A stretch of DNA of 64,000 nt from Myceligenerans indicum (GCF_016742955.1 NZ_JABBYC010000001.1:451386-515385); one strand, 5' to 3'. Positions 34,851 through 45,248 are shown, numbered from the stretch's first letter. Notes: generated by a model from the letters alone, not told the origin. Made by a program: numbers and translations.

Positions 34851-35945
34851 TCAGCGCGAGCCGTTCCACGCGACCGCCGCGACGACCCCGCCCACCACGA
34901 CGAGCCCGGCCAGGACGGCGAGCGTGATCTTCCACGCCGACCACGGGCGCTGCCCGATGACCTCGCTGGTGCGGGCGTTGACCAGCACCTGGAACGCCTT
35001 GCCGCCGTAGAGGTAGGTCGCGATCCACACCGGCAGGAGCAGCAGCTTGAACGTCACCGCCGTGTAGGCCGTGTCCATGTGGTGCACCCGCTGCTCGTCG
35101 CCGCCGATGTCGCTCTCGCAGTCGTCCTCGATCACGCGCTCCATCCGGCTCTTCGCGGTCTCCAGGCCGGCTTCCGGCTCGACGTCGTACCGCAGCGTCT
35201 CGTGGCCGGCGAGGAATTCCGGCCGGTACGGCTCGGCCTGCGCCAGCGGCCACGGCTCGAGCTTGGCCAGGTGCTCGGGCATGACGCGCCGGGTCCCGGT
35301 GACCAGGAGGTCGTCGAAGAACCGCGCCACGCGCCCGTGCGCGGGATACCAGTGCGTGCGGCGCTCCTGCCGTTCGGTGCGCCGGCCCTCGGAGTCGGTG
35401 CCGGTGACGGTCACCCAGTAGTGCTCGCCGCGCTGCCCGCTGTAGTCGGTGGTGGTCTGCGCGTCGTAGGTCCAGTGCGGCAGGTAGACGCTGTGCGCCT
35501 GCTCCGCGGCGCTCACCTTCTTCAGGGCCGACGGCGCGAACCAGCGGGTGCGGGCCCAGTGCCGCAGGGCCGAGGTCATGGTCGCCCGGTCGACGGTGAA
35601 CGGCAGGACCGCCTCGGGCTGGACGATTCCCAGGTCCTCGACCTGGGCGACCATCGGCGACCCGCAGAACCCGCAGGCGTGCGACAGCCGGTCGCTCGTG
35701 GTGACGGCGCCGCAGGCGCCGCACCTGTAGTCGTGGGTCTCGGGCGGGAGCTCGCGGCGGGAGGAGGCGAGCGTGGCGAAGTCGTGCTCGCGCACCTCGC
35801 GGTCGGTGCTCGCGACCTCCTGGGTGTGCCCGCAGTACGGGCAGGTCAGCGTGCCGGTACCGGCGGCGAACCGGAGGTTCGCGCCGCACTGTTCGCACGG
35901 GTAGCCCTGGTGGGTGGCGGGCCGGGCGTCGGGGGGCTGGGTCAT
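34851..35945 (-). CDS. Double zinc-ribbon membrane protein (YdjG-like)
   Basis: The 364-residue protein begins with two zinc ribbons, CEQCGA...CPYCGH and CGACGA...CGFCGS, and ends with hydrophobic helices ([15 protein letters not shown] and [19 protein letters not shown]). This layout resembles Bacillus YdjG, which recruits an SPFH-domain protein to the membrane. An SPFH gene lies 14 bp upstream in the same direction, which supports that pairing. The ATG at 35945 lacks a clear ribosome binding site and may be coupled to the upstream gene. Confidence 0.82.
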   Translation of the reverse strand: MTQPPDARPATHQGYPCEQCGANLRFAAGTGTLTCPYCGHTQEVASTDREVREHDFATLASSRRELPPETHDYRCGACGAVTTSDRLSHACGFCGSPMVAQVEDLGIVQPEAVLPFTVDRATMTSALRHWARTRWFAPSALKKVSAAEQAHSVYLPHWTYDAQTTTDYSGQRGEHYWVTVTGTDSEGRRTERQERRTHWYPAHGRVARFFDDLLVTGTRRVMPEHLAKLEPWPLAQAEPYRPEFLAGHETLRYDVEPEAGLETAKSRMERVIEDDCESDIGGDEQRVHHMDTAYTAVTFKLLLLPVWIATYLYGGKAFQVLVNARTSEVIGQRPWSAWKITLAVLAGLVVVGGVVAAVAWNGSR

Positions 35946-35959
35946 CCTCGTCAAAGCCT

Positions 35960-37090
35960 TCAGGACCGCGGCGGCAGGGGCGGCGGGGTGGCGCCCAGGT
36001 GGCGGGCGACGTCGGGCACGGTCGACGCCTCCTGCCAGCCGGCCATGCCTTCCCGCCACACGAGGGTGGCAGGCGTGAGCGCGCCGGAGGAGACCTGGCC
36101 GGCCAGACCGGCGTCGTCGAACGGGCCGGACTGCGCGCCGTCCACGCCCAGGAACCACTGCACCGCACCCGGCAGGGGCGGCGGAGCGGCGGCGGCCGGG
36201 GCGGGCCGGGCAGGCGGAGCGGGCTGGGCCGCCGGCGCCGTCGCGCCCGCCACGGTCTGCCCGGCCAGCTGGCCCAGGCCCATGCCGAGGACGGTCGCCG
36301 CGCCGCTGCCCGGGTTCTCGGCCGCCGCCTCGAGGGCCTCGGCGGCCTGGAACTTCGTGTACTGGTCGAGGTTCCCGACGATCCCCATCGACGTGCGCTT
36401 GTCCAGCGCCTCCTCGACCTCGGGCGGCAGCGAGATGTTCTCGATGACGAAGTGCGGGATCGCGATGCCGAGGTCGGGCTCGAGCTCGGCGGTCAGCGTG
36501 GCGGCGAGGGTGTCACCGAGTTCGCCCTGGTGCGCGGCGAGGTCGAGGACGGGGATGTTCGCCGAGGCGAGTGCGGTGCCGAGACGGCTGACGATGTTCT
36601 GGCGCAGGTACTCGTGCACCTCGTCGGTGCGGAACTGCGGGTCGGTGCCCACCAGTTCACGCAGCAGGAGCGCCGGGTCGGTGACCCGAGCCGCGAAGGC
36701 GCCGAACGCGCGCAGCCGCACGGCACCGAACTCGGGGTCGCGCATCATCACCGGGTTCTTGGTGCCCCACTTGAGGTCGGTGAACTGGCGGGTGCTGACG
36801 AAGTACACCTCGGCCTTGAACGGGGACTCGAACCCGTGCTTCCAGCCCTTGAGCGTGCTCAGGATGGGCAGGTTCGCCGTCTCCAGCGTGTACATGCCGG
36901 GCGTGAAGACGTCCGCGATCTGGCCCTCGTTCACGAACACCGCCGTCTGCGACTCGCGGACCGTGAGCCGGGCACCGTTCTTGATCTCGTTGTCATGGCG
37001 CGGGAAGCGCCACACGATCGTGTCGCGGGTGTCGTCCGTCCATTCGACGATGTCGACGAACTCGTCCTTGAACTTGTCCAGCAGGCTCAT
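35960..37090 (-). CDS. SPFH/YdjI-like protein with C-terminal GYF_2 domain
   Basis: The 376-residue protein starts with a virion-core-P7-like SPFH domain ([16 protein letters not shown], then [20 protein letters not shown] and [17 protein letters not shown]). An Ala/Pro-rich linker (about 295-325) leads to a GYF_2 domain ([18 protein letters not shown] ... [14 protein letters not shown]). Bacillus YdjI has a similar plan and joins the envelope-stress PspA system. A GAGGA box precedes the ATG. No pspA gene is in the window. Confidence 0.85.
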   Translation of the reverse strand: MSLLDKFKDEFVDIVEWTDDTRDTIVWRFPRHDNEIKNGARLTVRESQTAVFVNEGQIADVFTPGMYTLETANLPILSTLKGWKHGFESPFKAEVYFVSTRQFTDLKWGTKNPVMMRDPEFGAVRLRAFGAFAARVTDPALLLRELVGTDPQFRTDEVHEYLRQNIVSRLGTALASANIPVLDLAAHQGELGDTLAATLTAELEPDLGIAIPHFVIENISLPPEVEEALDKRTSMGIVGNLDQYTKFQAAEALEAAAENPGSGAATVLGMGLGQLAGQTVAGATAPAAQPAPPARPAPAAAAPPPLPGAVQWFLGVDGAQSGPFDDAGLAGQVSSGALTPATLVWREGMAGWQEASTVPDVARHLGATPPPLPPRS

Positions 37091-37264
37091 CGGGAGCGTT
37101 CCTCTCTGCCCGGGGTCGGTGAGGTGCCCGGGGTGGGCAGGCCGGCTCCCATCCAAGCGGGGAACGCGGGGCCCGGCAAGGAAAGTGCCGCCACGTGGAC
37201 CGCCCGAGGAGGCGTGGCGGCCCCCGCCCAGGACGATGCCGCCCCCGCGAGTACGCTGGCGGCT

Positions 37265-38026
37265 GTGACTATCAGTACCTCCGACATCACGCGTGCCGAC
37301 GGGCGCGCCACCGACCAGCTCCGCCCGGTGAAGATCACCCGCGGCTGGCTCGACCACGCCGAGGGCTCCGTGCTCGTGGAGTTCGGCCGGACGCGCGTGC
37401 TGTGCGCCGCCTCGTTCACCGAGGGCGTGCCGCGCTGGCGCAAGGGTTCCGGCGAGGGGTGGGTGACCGCCGAGTACGCGATGCTGCCGCGGTCGACGAA
37501 CACGCGCGGCAGCCGCGAGTCCGTCAAGGGCAAGATCGGCGGCCGGACGCACGAGATCTCGCGGCTGATCGGGCGCTCGCTGCGAGCCGTGGTCGACATG
37601 TCCGCGCTCGGCGAGAACTCGATCGTGCTGGACTGCGACGTGCTCCAGGCAGACGGTGGCACCCGTACCGCCGCGATCACCGGCGCCTACGTGGCACTGG
37701 CCGACGCCGTCGCCTGGGGGCAGCGCCACGGCCACATCACCGCGCGCGGGAAGCCCGTGCTGACCGACTCGGTGGCCGCCGTGTCCGTGGGGATCATCGA
37801 CGGCACGCCCATGCTCGACCTGCCCTACGAGGAGGACGTGCGCGCCGAGACCGACATGAACGTCGTGGTCACCGGCGCCGGCGCGTTCATCGAGGTGCAG
37901 GGTACGGCCGAGCACGCGCCGTTCGACCGGGCCGAGCTCGACACGCTGCTGGACCTCGCGGTGGCGGGCGCGGCGGACCTGACGGCGTTCCAGCAGGCGG
38001 CGCTCGCCCAGGAGCTGGGCGGATGA
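37265..38026 (+). CDS. rph: Ribonuclease PH
   Basis: RNase PH trims tRNA 3' ends phosphorolytically. The 253-residue sequence has [20 protein letters not shown], the signature [36 protein letters not shown] and the metal-site region [26 protein letters not shown] 7 bases before the GTG points to a leaderless start. The next gene overlaps its stop by 4 bases (ATGA). Confidence 0.97.
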   Translation: MTISTSDITRADGRATDQLRPVKITRGWLDHAEGSVLVEFGRTRVLCAASFTEGVPRWRKGSGEGWVTAEYAMLPRSTNTRGSRESVKGKIGGRTHEISRLIGRSLRAVVDMSALGENSIVLDCDVLQADGGTRTAAITGAYVALADAVAWGQRHGHITARGKPVLTDSVAAVSVGIIDGTPMLDLPYEEDVRAETDMNVVVTGAGAFIEVQGTAEHAPFDRAELDTLLDLAVAGAADLTAFQQAALAQELGG

Positions 38027-38439
38027 CCTCGGCCGACAGGGTCCCCGTCGCCCCGGCGATCGTCGCCGACGGTGTCGCCGTCCTCGTGTTCGCGATCGCG
38101 GGGATGAGCGCCCACGACACGCTGGTGCTGGAGCTCGGCCGGGTGGTCTGGCCGTTCGCCGTCGCCGCTGCGGTGGGCTGGGCCTGGACCCGCGCCTGGC
38201 GGGACCCGGCCCGGATCTGGCCGGTCGGGGTGGCGGTCTGGTTCACCACGGCCGTGGGGGGGATGATCCTGCGCGTCGCGACCGGCGGCTCGTTCGCCGT
38301 CTCGTTCCTGCTCGTCACCCTCGGGTTCCTCGGGGTGACGATGCTCGGCTGGCGCGCGATGGTGGCCGTCATCCGCCGCGGCACGTCCCGGCCCGGCGCC
38401 GCGGGGCACGACGGGACCGACCACCAGGAGGCGAAGTGA
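38023..38439 (+). CDS. DUF3054 membrane protein
   Basis: A 138-residue protein with four predicted transmembrane helices ([64 protein letters not shown]), the DUF3054 pattern. It is translationally coupled to rph and to rdgB by 4-base overlaps. Function unknown; the coupling to nucleotide and RNA housekeeping genes is positional only. Confidence 0.85.
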   Translation: MTSADRVPVAPAIVADGVAVLVFAIAGMSAHDTLVLELGRVVWPFAVAAAVGWAWTRAWRDPARIWPVGVAVWFTTAVGGMILRVATGGSFAVSFLLVTLGFLGVTMLGWRAMVAVIRRGTSRPGAAGHDGTDHQEAK

Positions 38440-39152
38440 CGGACCAGGGAACGGGCACGGCGGTGCCGGGTGCGGACGGCCGCGGACCGGAGGCCCGGCC
38501 GGCATCGCCCGGCGCCCGGCTCGTCATCGCGACCCACAACCGCAAGAAGCTGGTGGAGCTGCGCACGATCCTCGGCGGCGCGGGCGTCGACCTGCCCGAC
38601 GGCGAACTGGTCACCTCGGGCGAGATCGGCGCGCCGGAGCCGGTCGAGGACGGCGTGACGTTCGCCGCCAACGCCCTGATCAAGGCGCGTGCGGTGTGTG
38701 CGGCCACGGGCCTGGCGGCGGTCGCCGACGACTCGGGGCTGGCCGTGGACGTGCTGGGCGGTTCGCCCGGCATCTTCTCCGCCCGCTGGGCGGGGCGTCA
38801 CGGCGACGACCGGGCGAACCTCGACCTCCTGCTCGCCCAGCTCGCCGACGTGCGCCCGGAGCACCGCACCGCCGGCTTCGTGTGCGCGGCGGCGCTCGTC
38901 ACGCCCGACGGCACCGAGGAGGTCCGCACCGGCGAGATGCGCGGGGTGCTCACCGGGGCCCCGCGCGGCGCGAACGGCTTCGGCTACGACCCGGTCCTCG
39001 TCCCCGACGAGCAGCCCGCATCGTCCGACGGCGTCCCGGGAACCCGCACAGCGGCCGAGCTGGACCCCCACGAGAAGAACGCCATCAGCCACCGCGGCAA
39101 GGCGTTCCGCGCCCTGGCCCCGCTGGTCGTGCGGGCCCTGTCCCGGGCCTGA
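38436..39152 (+). CDS. rdgB: dITP/XTP pyrophosphatase (RdgB/HAM1)
   Basis: The enzyme removes non-canonical purine triphosphates. The 238-residue sequence has a Gly/Pro-rich 28-residue N-extension, then LVIATHNRKKLVEL, DDSGLAVDVLGGSPGIFSAR, GFGYDPVLVP and KNAISHRGKAFRAL. The GTG overlaps the DUF3054 stop (GTGA). The start could instead be internal, because the N-extension is not conserved in the family. Confidence 0.95.
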   Translation: MTDQGTGTAVPGADGRGPEARPASPGARLVIATHNRKKLVELRTILGGAGVDLPDGELVTSGEIGAPEPVEDGVTFAANALIKARAVCAATGLAAVADDSGLAVDVLGGSPGIFSARWAGRHGDDRANLDLLLAQLADVRPEHRTAGFVCAAALVTPDGTEEVRTGEMRGVLTGAPRGANGFGYDPVLVPDEQPASSDGVPGTRTAAELDPHEKNAISHRGKAFRALAPLVVRALSRA

Positions 39153-39217
39153 CACCGGCTCCCGGCGCGCCCGGCCGGGCCGGTGGCGCCGGCGGGGCCG
39201 GTGGCACCGGCGGCGCC

Positions 39218-40420
39218 TCAGGCGAGTACCGACGGGATCCGGTAACCCGCGAACGCCGCCGCGACCTGAAGCTCGTCGAGGCCGTACCGCTCCAGCGTGT
39301 ACCGGTGGCCCCGGTGGCGGGGCCGGTGCCGGGCCGAGGCGAGGTTGGCGTCGTCGTCGGCGGTCCACGTCATGCCGAGGTGATCGAACACGCCGCGCAT
39401 CACCTGCACCGGTTCCTCGACGAGATCGCTGTAGGAGACGTCCACCAGGACGTCGTCGTCCAGCTGCTCACGCTGGCCGAGCGCGCGGTCCACGCCGTCG
39501 GACAGCATCGCCAGCCACTCCGCGCCGATCGCGTCGAGATCGACCGTACCGGGCTTGTAGTGCATGTTCCGCAGCGCCTCGGACATGGAGCAGCCGGAGG
39601 CGAGCGCCCTTCCGGGAGAGCGGTGCGTCCACACGAACCGCGCGTCGGGGAACGCGCTGAGGATCTCGGGCATCCGCCACAGGTTCGCGGGGTGCTTCAG
39701 GATCCAGCGGTGCGGCTCCTGCCCGAACGACATCACCTGCAGGGCCTGGCGCAGGAGGACGAAGTCGTCGGTGAGGTCGGCGTCCGCGAGGTACTCCCGG
39801 TACGCCGGCACGGTCGACGCCGTGGTGTGCAGCTCGGAGTGGTCACGCAGGAAGAAGTCCTCCTCCTCGCTGGTCGCGATCAGAGGGTGCACCTGCGACC
39901 AGTCCGGGCTGAGGCGGTCCATGACCGACAGTCGCTTGGTGGTCCGCTCGGCGATCCGCCGGCGTTCGGCCGGGTCCTCGACCGGGAGGCCGAGGTTGAG
40001 CATCTCCCACAGCAGCGGCCCGCGGTTCCCCGGTGAACGGGCGATGAGGTTGTACGTGAAGGTGGTCCCGGTTCGGGGTAGTCCGATCACGAACACCGGC
40101 GCCGTGACGGGCTGCTCGCGCACCTGGGGATGCCTGGCCTGGATGTCCCGGACGATCACGCGGTTGCGCAGCCGGTCCCGGATCCCGGCCTGCACCGTGG
40201 TCCAGCCGAACGGGCTCAGGTGCGGGTTCGCCGCGTGCGCGCGCAGGAGAAGCCGCAGGGGTTCGACGGCCGTGAGGTCCTGCGGACCGAGCGGCCGCCG
40301 CCCATGCTGCGCGGCGGCCAGGAGCTTCTCGAAGGTGGCGTCCGGATCCTTGCGGCTGCGCGCCCCCGGCAGGAGAAGCACGTTGAGCATCCTGAGCATG
40401 GGGGGAGTGGCTTTGGACAT
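39218..40420 (-). CDS. Sulfotransferase family protein
   Basis: A 400-residue PAPS-dependent sulfotransferase-like protein. The phosphosulfate loop is FVIGLPRTGTTFTYNL, the 3'-phosphate site includes FVWTHRSPGRALASGCS, and WILKHPANLWRMPEIL is the usual middle block. Many actinobacteria encode such Sulfotransfer_3 proteins with lipid or sugar acceptors. I chose the ATG at 40420 because CAGTAT lies 7 bases upstream; starts at 40429 and 40438 are in frame and equally lack a ribosome binding site. Confidence 0.87.
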   Translation of the reverse strand: MSKATPPMLRMLNVLLLPGARSRKDPDATFEKLLAAAQHGRRPLGPQDLTAVEPLRLLLRAHAANPHLSPFGWTTVQAGIRDRLRNRVIVRDIQARHPQVREQPVTAPVFVIGLPRTGTTFTYNLIARSPGNRGPLLWEMLNLGLPVEDPAERRRIAERTTKRLSVMDRLSPDWSQVHPLIATSEEEDFFLRDHSELHTTASTVPAYREYLADADLTDDFVLLRQALQVMSFGQEPHRWILKHPANLWRMPEILSAFPDARFVWTHRSPGRALASGCSMSEALRNMHYKPGTVDLDAIGAEWLAMLSDGVDRALGQREQLDDDVLVDVSYSDLVEEPVQVMRGVFDHLGMTWTADDDANLASARHRPRHRGHRYTLERYGLDELQVAAAFAGYRIPSVLA

Positions 40421-40470
40421 GCAGGTCATACTGCCCATTTGCGCAGGTCAACACAAGGGGGACCAGTTCC

Positions 40471-41316
40471 TCACGCGCCGAGGCGCCGGCGCAGCTCCGC
40501 CGCCTGGCGCCGCGACACCTCGACCCGGCTGCGCTGGCGGTCGTTCATCACGCAGGCCAGCGCCCCCTTGAAGTCGGGCACCAGCTCGCGCACGTGGTCG
40601 AGGTTGACGAGGTAGGAGCGGTGCGTGCGGAAGAAGTGCCCGCGCAGCCGGCGTTCGAGCTCGTTCAGCGAGAACGTGACCAGGAAGCGCTCGTCGGCCA
40701 GCTTGAGGTAGGAGTAGCCGCGGGCGGCGCTGGCGTACACGATCGCGCGCTGGTCGACCAGCACGGTCCGCCCGTCCTTCTGCACGGGAACCTTCGCCAG
40801 CGGTCGCGGCAGAAGATCCTCCGGGTCCGGACGGTCGCCGTCGGGAGCCGGGGGCTGTCCCGTGCGGTTGCCTCCGGCGGTCTCACCGCGCGCGCCGCCC
40901 CCCGTGCCGCCCCCCGCGCCGTCGTCGGTCCCGGACTGCGTCAGCGCCCGTTCCACCGCGCGGGCCAGCCGGGCGCCGTCGAACGGCTTGACCAGGTAGT
41001 CGGCGGCCTCCAGGTCGAACGCCTCGACCGCGTGGTCCGGATGGGCCGTGGTGAACACGATGCGCGGCGGCCTGGGCAGCCGCCGCGCGGCGGCGGCGAC
41101 GTCGAGCCCGCTGGTGCCCGGCATCCGGATGTCCAGGAGCACCAGATCGTAGGGGACGGCCTCCAGGAGCTGCAGCGCCTCGCCGCCGTTGGCGGCTTCG
41201 CCCACGACCTGCACGTCGCCGAGCTCCTCCAGCAGGTACCGGAGCTCGGCCCGGGCGGGCGCCTCGTCGTCGACGATCAGCGCGCGGGGGCGGGTGTCGT
41301 CGTCGCGCACGGGCAT
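40471..41316 (-). CDS. LytTR-type response regulator
   Basis: The 281-residue regulator has a receiver domain (about 10-130) with the phospho-acceptor Asp62 in DLVLLDIRMPG and KPF at the end. A Gly/Asp/Pro-rich linker (about 130-170) leads to a LytTR DNA-binding domain with RGYSYLKLADERF, LNELERRL and FFRTHRSYLVNLDHV. The ATG shares a base with the stop of its kinase. With the symporter genes upstream the set resembles the BtsSR/YpdAB or LytSR systems that sense pyruvate-like metabolites. Confidence 0.94.
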   Translation of the reverse strand: MPVRDDDTRPRALIVDDEAPARAELRYLLEELGDVQVVGEAANGGEALQLLEAVPYDLVLLDIRMPGTSGLDVAAAARRLPRPPRIVFTTAHPDHAVEAFDLEAADYLVKPFDGARLARAVERALTQSGTDDGAGGGTGGGARGETAGGNRTGQPPAPDGDRPDPEDLLPRPLAKVPVQKDGRTVLVDQRAIVYASAARGYSYLKLADERFLVTFSLNELERRLRGHFFRTHRSYLVNLDHVRELVPDFKGALACVMNDRQRSRVEVSRRQAAELRRRLGA

Positions 41317-42773
41317 CAGCGTAGTGGGACGCGCAGGTCGATCACGGTTCCCTCGTCCGGCGTGGAACGGACGTCCAGGGAGAACCGGCTTCCGAACAGG
41401 GCCGTGAGGCGCTGCGAGATGTTCCGCAGCCCGACGCCGGTGTGCGGGTGCGGCCCCCCGCGGCCGCCACGGACGGTCCCGGCGCCCTCGCTCGGCCGGT
41501 CGACGGCGTCGTCGACGGCCTCGTCGCCGGCCTCGTCGGCGGTCGCGTCGTTCCCGTCGGCGGGGGCGTGACCCGCGGCTCCGGCCGCCCTCGCGCGGCG
41601 CCCGCCGTCCTGACTCGCGGTCAGGTGCGGCCCGTCGAGTTCTTCGAGGACCTCGGGCGACATCCCCACGCCGTCGTCCGACACGCGGATGGACGTGGTC
41701 CGGGTCAGCGGGTCCACTCGGGCCCGCAGCGTCACCGTCCCGCCGTCGACCTTGTCCGCCAGGCCGTGCTTCACCGCGTTCTCCACCAGCGGCTGGATCG
41801 TCAGGACCGGTACGTGAGCGGTCAGCACCTGCGGGTCGATGTCGTACCGCACGCGCAGCCGGTCGCCGAACCGGGCCTGCTCCAGCGTCAGGTACGTGCG
41901 CACGAAGAAGTACTCCTGGGCGAACTCGGCGAGCTGCCCGTCCTGGCGTACCGCGTACCGGAAGAAGTCGCTCAGCCGCAGCAGCAGGGCACGCGCCTCC
42001 TCGGGGTCGGTGCGGGACTTCGAGGCGATCGTGTTCAGCACGTTGAACAGGAAGTGCGGGTTGATCTGCGCACGCAGCGCGTGCAGCCGGGCGTCGGCGG
42101 CGAGCTCGCGTTCCCGGTCCGCCTCGGCGAGCTCGAGGTGCAGGGACAGGATGCCGGCCATGTCCTCCACCTGCCCGCGCTCGGCAGGTTCCGGGCCGGT
42201 GCGGAGCACGACGAGAGCCCCGACCACACGGTTCTCGACGACCAGCGGCGCCGCCACGGCGCCCGCCAGCGGGCAGTCGGGCTCGCCGCAGCCGAGGTCC
42301 GCGGTGCTGCGCGACGTCGCGCTGCGTCCCGTGGTGATCGCCTTGAGCGTCACGGACGCCCGGACCGGCCTGCCGGCCCGGTGGTGGTCGTCGCCCGGTC
42401 CGACGAAGGCCAGGATGCGTTCCGTGTCGGTGATCGCCACGGCATCGCCCCGCAGCAGCGGGCGCAGCAGGTCCGCGGTGCGGCGGGCGGCGTCGGCGGT
42501 CAGGCCCGACCGCAGCGGCATGGCGCGGCCGCCCGCCACGAGGCCGCGTGCCCCGCCCCGCCGCGGTTCGGGGCCCCGCCGCAGCACGGTGGCCGAGCGC
42601 GGCCCCCGCAACGCCGACGGATATCCGAGGACGACGGCGAGCGTGACGGCCACACCGGCCACGACGGTGGTCCCCACACCGAGCGGCGGGTCGACGACGA
42701 CCTGAGTCACCAGGTACACCACCCCCCAGACCACCGCGATCCCCCCTGCGAGCAGCGCGCTCCCGGAACGCAT
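41316..42773 (-). CDS. LytS-like sensor histidine kinase with GAF-like domain
   Basis: The 485-residue kinase has two N-terminal transmembrane helices (to about 55), a GAF-like sensor (about 95-215, including the Cys pair in LGCGEPDCPL that might bind a metal or react to redox), and a HisKA_LytS domain with LRAQINPHFLFNVLNTI. The ATPase domain (IQPLVENAVKHG, VSDDGVGM, GVGLRNISQRL) holds a long Ala/Asp-rich insertion between the N and G boxes. It lies 2 bp after the symporter stop, in one operon with it. Confidence 0.93.
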   Translation of the reverse strand: MRSGSALLAGGIAVVWGVVYLVTQVVVDPPLGVGTTVVAGVAVTLAVVLGYPSALRGPRSATVLRRGPEPRRGGARGLVAGGRAMPLRSGLTADAARRTADLLRPLLRGDAVAITDTERILAFVGPGDDHHRAGRPVRASVTLKAITTGRSATSRSTADLGCGEPDCPLAGAVAAPLVVENRVVGALVVLRTGPEPAERGQVEDMAGILSLHLELAEADRERELAADARLHALRAQINPHFLFNVLNTIASKSRTDPEEARALLLRLSDFFRYAVRQDGQLAEFAQEYFFVRTYLTLEQARFGDRLRVRYDIDPQVLTAHVPVLTIQPLVENAVKHGLADKVDGGTVTLRARVDPLTRTTSIRVSDDGVGMSPEVLEELDGPHLTASQDGGRRARAAGAAGHAPADGNDATADEAGDEAVDDAVDRPSEGAGTVRGGRGGPHPHTGVGLRNISQRLTALFGSRFSLDVRSTPDEGTVIDLRVPLR

Positions 42774-42775
42774 TC

Positions 42776-44476
42776 TCAGTCCCCCTTCCGCCGGCCGTGG
42801 CGCCCCTTGCCGAGGCTGCTGATCGTGAGGCGCGCCAGGCGTTCCGCCTGCCTGTCCGCCGCCGTGCCGTGCAGGACCAGCCACTGGCTCTCGACGTCCG
42901 ACGGCGGCCGGGTCACCCGCGACACGAGGACGCACACCACGGCGGCCAGCGGAGCCGCCACCAGGGTGGGCGTCATCAGCATCTCGCCGAGGCCGGGGCC
43001 CACCGGAAGCAGCCCCAGCACGAACATCCCGATGGAGGTCACGCCCCCGGTGAGCATCCCGGCGACCGCACCGGCCGCCGTCGTCCCCCGCCACCAGATG
43101 GTCAGCACGAACACCGGCGTGAGCGCCGACCCGGCGATGGCGAACGCCCACGTCACCATGGCCGCCACGATGGACGGGACCGACGGCGCCAGATGGTCCG
43201 GCTGCAGGACCACCGCCATCCCGGCGGCGGTGAGCGCGACGACGGCGGTGCTCGCCCGGCCGGCCCACACCGCCTGGCGCTGCGTGGCGCGGGGGTTGAT
43301 GTGCCGCTCGTACACGTCGTGCCCCCAGGACGCCGCCGCCGCGAGCAGCAGGCCCGCGATGGTGGACATCACGGCCACCAGGGCGCCCGCGGCGATCACC
43401 GCGAGCCCGACGTCGCCGCCGTAGAGCCGGCCCAGCACCGGCAGCGCATGCTCCGGGACGCGCAGCACGCCGTCGGTGGTCAGGCCCTGGAGCCAGGCGT
43501 GCTCACCGGCGGCCTCGGCGATCTTCTGCCGGGCGGCGGTGCCGAGCATCACCGCGAGAGCGTAGAAGAGGCCCGCCAGCCCCAGCACCCACACGGTCGT
43601 CATGCGGGCGGCCGTGCCGGTGGGGCTGGTGAAGTACCGGTTCATCACGTGCGGCAGACCTGCCGTGCCCATGACGAGGGTGAGGATGAGCGCGAACTGG
43701 GCGAGCGGGCCGTAGGCGGCGCCCGGCTCGCCGAACGCGGCCGCCGCGCCGGGGTCGATCTGATCGGTCTCGACGCGCAGCTCCCAGCCGTCCGCTCCGG
43801 GTACGGGATTGGCCAGGGGAGTGGCCGAGAGGTCGGAGACGGCCTCGGTGTAGCGGAAGCCGGAGCCGACGACGGCCAGCGCCAGCCAGACCAGCGCGCT
43901 CAGCAGCACCAGGAACTGCACGGCCTGCGTCCACGTGGTGCCGCGCATCCCGCCGAACGCGACCAGCGCGGCCACGAACGTCGTGGACAGCAGCACCCCG
44001 GTGCCGTACGGGTCGAGGCCGGGCAGCCCGCGGCCCACCAGGAGCTGCCAGGTGATCCCGCTCCCGACGGCCTGCGGGATGAGGTAGCTGAGGATCACCA
44101 CCTGCACCACGCCGACCGACACCAGCCGGACGCGCTCCGACCCCAGGCGTCTGCCCAGGAAGTCCGGGATGGAGAACTCGCCGAAGCGTCGCAGTGGGGC
44201 GGCGACGAACAGCAGCACGGGCACGAACCCCGCGGCGAAGCCGACCGCGTACCAGACGCCGTCGAGGCCCGAGACGTAGACCGCTGCGGCCACGCCCAGG
44301 AACGAGGCCGCCGAGAAGTAGTCGCCGCAGATCGCCAGGGCGTTGGTCGCCACGCCGACGCGCCGGCCCGCCAGGTAGAAGTCCACGGTGGAGGCGCCGC
44401 GCGGGCGCACCAGCCAGGCGACCAGCACCAGCGTGGTGACCAGGACCACCAGGGCGGTGGTGCCGGCCGGTGTCAC
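42776..44476 (-). CDS. Sodium:solute symporter (SSS, ActP/cation-acetate type)
   Basis: A 566-residue transporter with about 13 membrane helices. DFYLAGRRVGVATNALAICGDYFSAASFLG is the start pattern of ActP-like acetate/pyruvate symporters, and GGMRGTTWTQAVQF, TAGLPHVMNRYFTSP and AVMSTIAGLLLAAAA are family landmarks. The GTG overlaps the DUF485 gene stop (GTGA). In operon with a LytS/LytTR pair, this suggests uptake of a small carboxylate that the kinase senses. Confidence 0.92.
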   Translation of the reverse strand: MTPAGTTALVVLVTTLVLVAWLVRPRGASTVDFYLAGRRVGVATNALAICGDYFSAASFLGVAAAVYVSGLDGVWYAVGFAAGFVPVLLFVAAPLRRFGEFSIPDFLGRRLGSERVRLVSVGVVQVVILSYLIPQAVGSGITWQLLVGRGLPGLDPYGTGVLLSTTFVAALVAFGGMRGTTWTQAVQFLVLLSALVWLALAVVGSGFRYTEAVSDLSATPLANPVPGADGWELRVETDQIDPGAAAAFGEPGAAYGPLAQFALILTLVMGTAGLPHVMNRYFTSPTGTAARMTTVWVLGLAGLFYALAVMLGTAARQKIAEAAGEHAWLQGLTTDGVLRVPEHALPVLGRLYGGDVGLAVIAAGALVAVMSTIAGLLLAAAASWGHDVYERHINPRATQRQAVWAGRASTAVVALTAAGMAVVLQPDHLAPSVPSIVAAMVTWAFAIAGSALTPVFVLTIWWRGTTAAGAVAGMLTGGVTSIGMFVLGLLPVGPGLGEMLMTPTLVAAPLAAVVCVLVSRVTRPPSDVESQWLVLHGTAADRQAERLARLTISSLGKGRHGRRKGD

Positions 44477-44814
44477 GGGGCGTCCTCGCCGTCGTCGTCG
44501 CCGGCCTCCTCGTGCGCCCCGCCGAGCATGCGGGCCTCCACCGCGGAGGAGAGCGTGGCCGCGGCCAGCCCGACCGCCAGGAAGAACACGTACAGGCCGA
44601 ACGCGGCCATGGCGAAGCCCGGGCTCATCCCGCCGTCGATACGGGCGCCGGACCACCAGCCGAGCGTGAGGGACAGCGCGGGCACGCCGAGCACGGCGGC
44701 GAGGAACAGGACGAAGTGCCACACGGCGACACGGCGCAGCGTGCGGAAGGCGGCGTCGACCTCCGCGGGGGTGTCGTGCTCGTCCACGTCGAGGCGGAGG
44801 GCGTCGTCGTCCAT
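44473..44814 (-). CDS. DUF485 small membrane protein
   Basis: A 113-residue protein with two hydrophobic helices (WHFVLFLAAVLGVPALSLTL and PGFAMAAFGLYVFFLAVGLAAATL) and acidic ends, the layout of DUF485/YjcH proteins that pair with ActP symporters. It overlaps the symporter start. I take it as an accessory subunit. Confidence 0.85.
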   Translation of the reverse strand: MDDDALRLDVDEHDTPAEVDAAFRTLRRVAVWHFVLFLAAVLGVPALSLTLGWWSGARIDGGMSPGFAMAAFGLYVFFLAVGLAAATLSSAVEARMLGGAHEEAGDDDGEDAP

Positions 44815-44828
44815 TCGTGCGCCGGGCG

Positions 44829-45248
44829 TCAGAACGGGTTGCGGTACAGGCGCCAGGCGGTGGCCAGGACGACGGCGGCGCCCGTGCCGACCAGCACGAG
44901 CCCTTCCCCGGCCCAGACGTGCCACCAGGCTCCGGTCGACGCGACCGTGAGCCCCAGCTTCACCGACTGCCACACGACGAGGGCCGCGACCGGCAGCCCG
45001 ACCACGAGGCAGTGGGTGATCGCCGAGACGCGGTGCGGGATCACGGCACCGGAGAAGAGCAGCATGCCCAGGGCGGCCGTCAGGATCCCCGCCCCTCCGT
45101 ACCCGGGCAGGTTGCCGGCGGCCGTGCGGACCCAGGGGAGCACCGAGCCGGCGAGGACGCAGAGCGCGCCCACGATCATCATCACGCTGCCGGGGTGAAG
45201 GATCCGGCGGCGCGCGGTGGCCCGTGATGCGCTCGACGTCGAGGACAT
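44829..45248 (-). CDS. Small four-helix membrane protein, unknown
   Basis: The 139-residue protein has four hydrophobic stretches ([77 protein letters not shown]). I do not recognise a family. It heads the DUF485-SSS-LytS-LytTR operon. TACGAT lies 7 bases before the ATG, so this is probably the operon's leaderless promoter. Confidence 0.75.
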   Translation of the reverse strand: MSSTSSASRATARRRILHPGSVMMIVGALCVLAGSVLPWVRTAAGNLPGYGGAGILTAALGMLLFSGAVIPHRVSAITHCLVVGLPVAALVVWQSVKLGLTVASTGAWWHVWAGEGLVLVGTGAAVVLATAWRLYRNPF

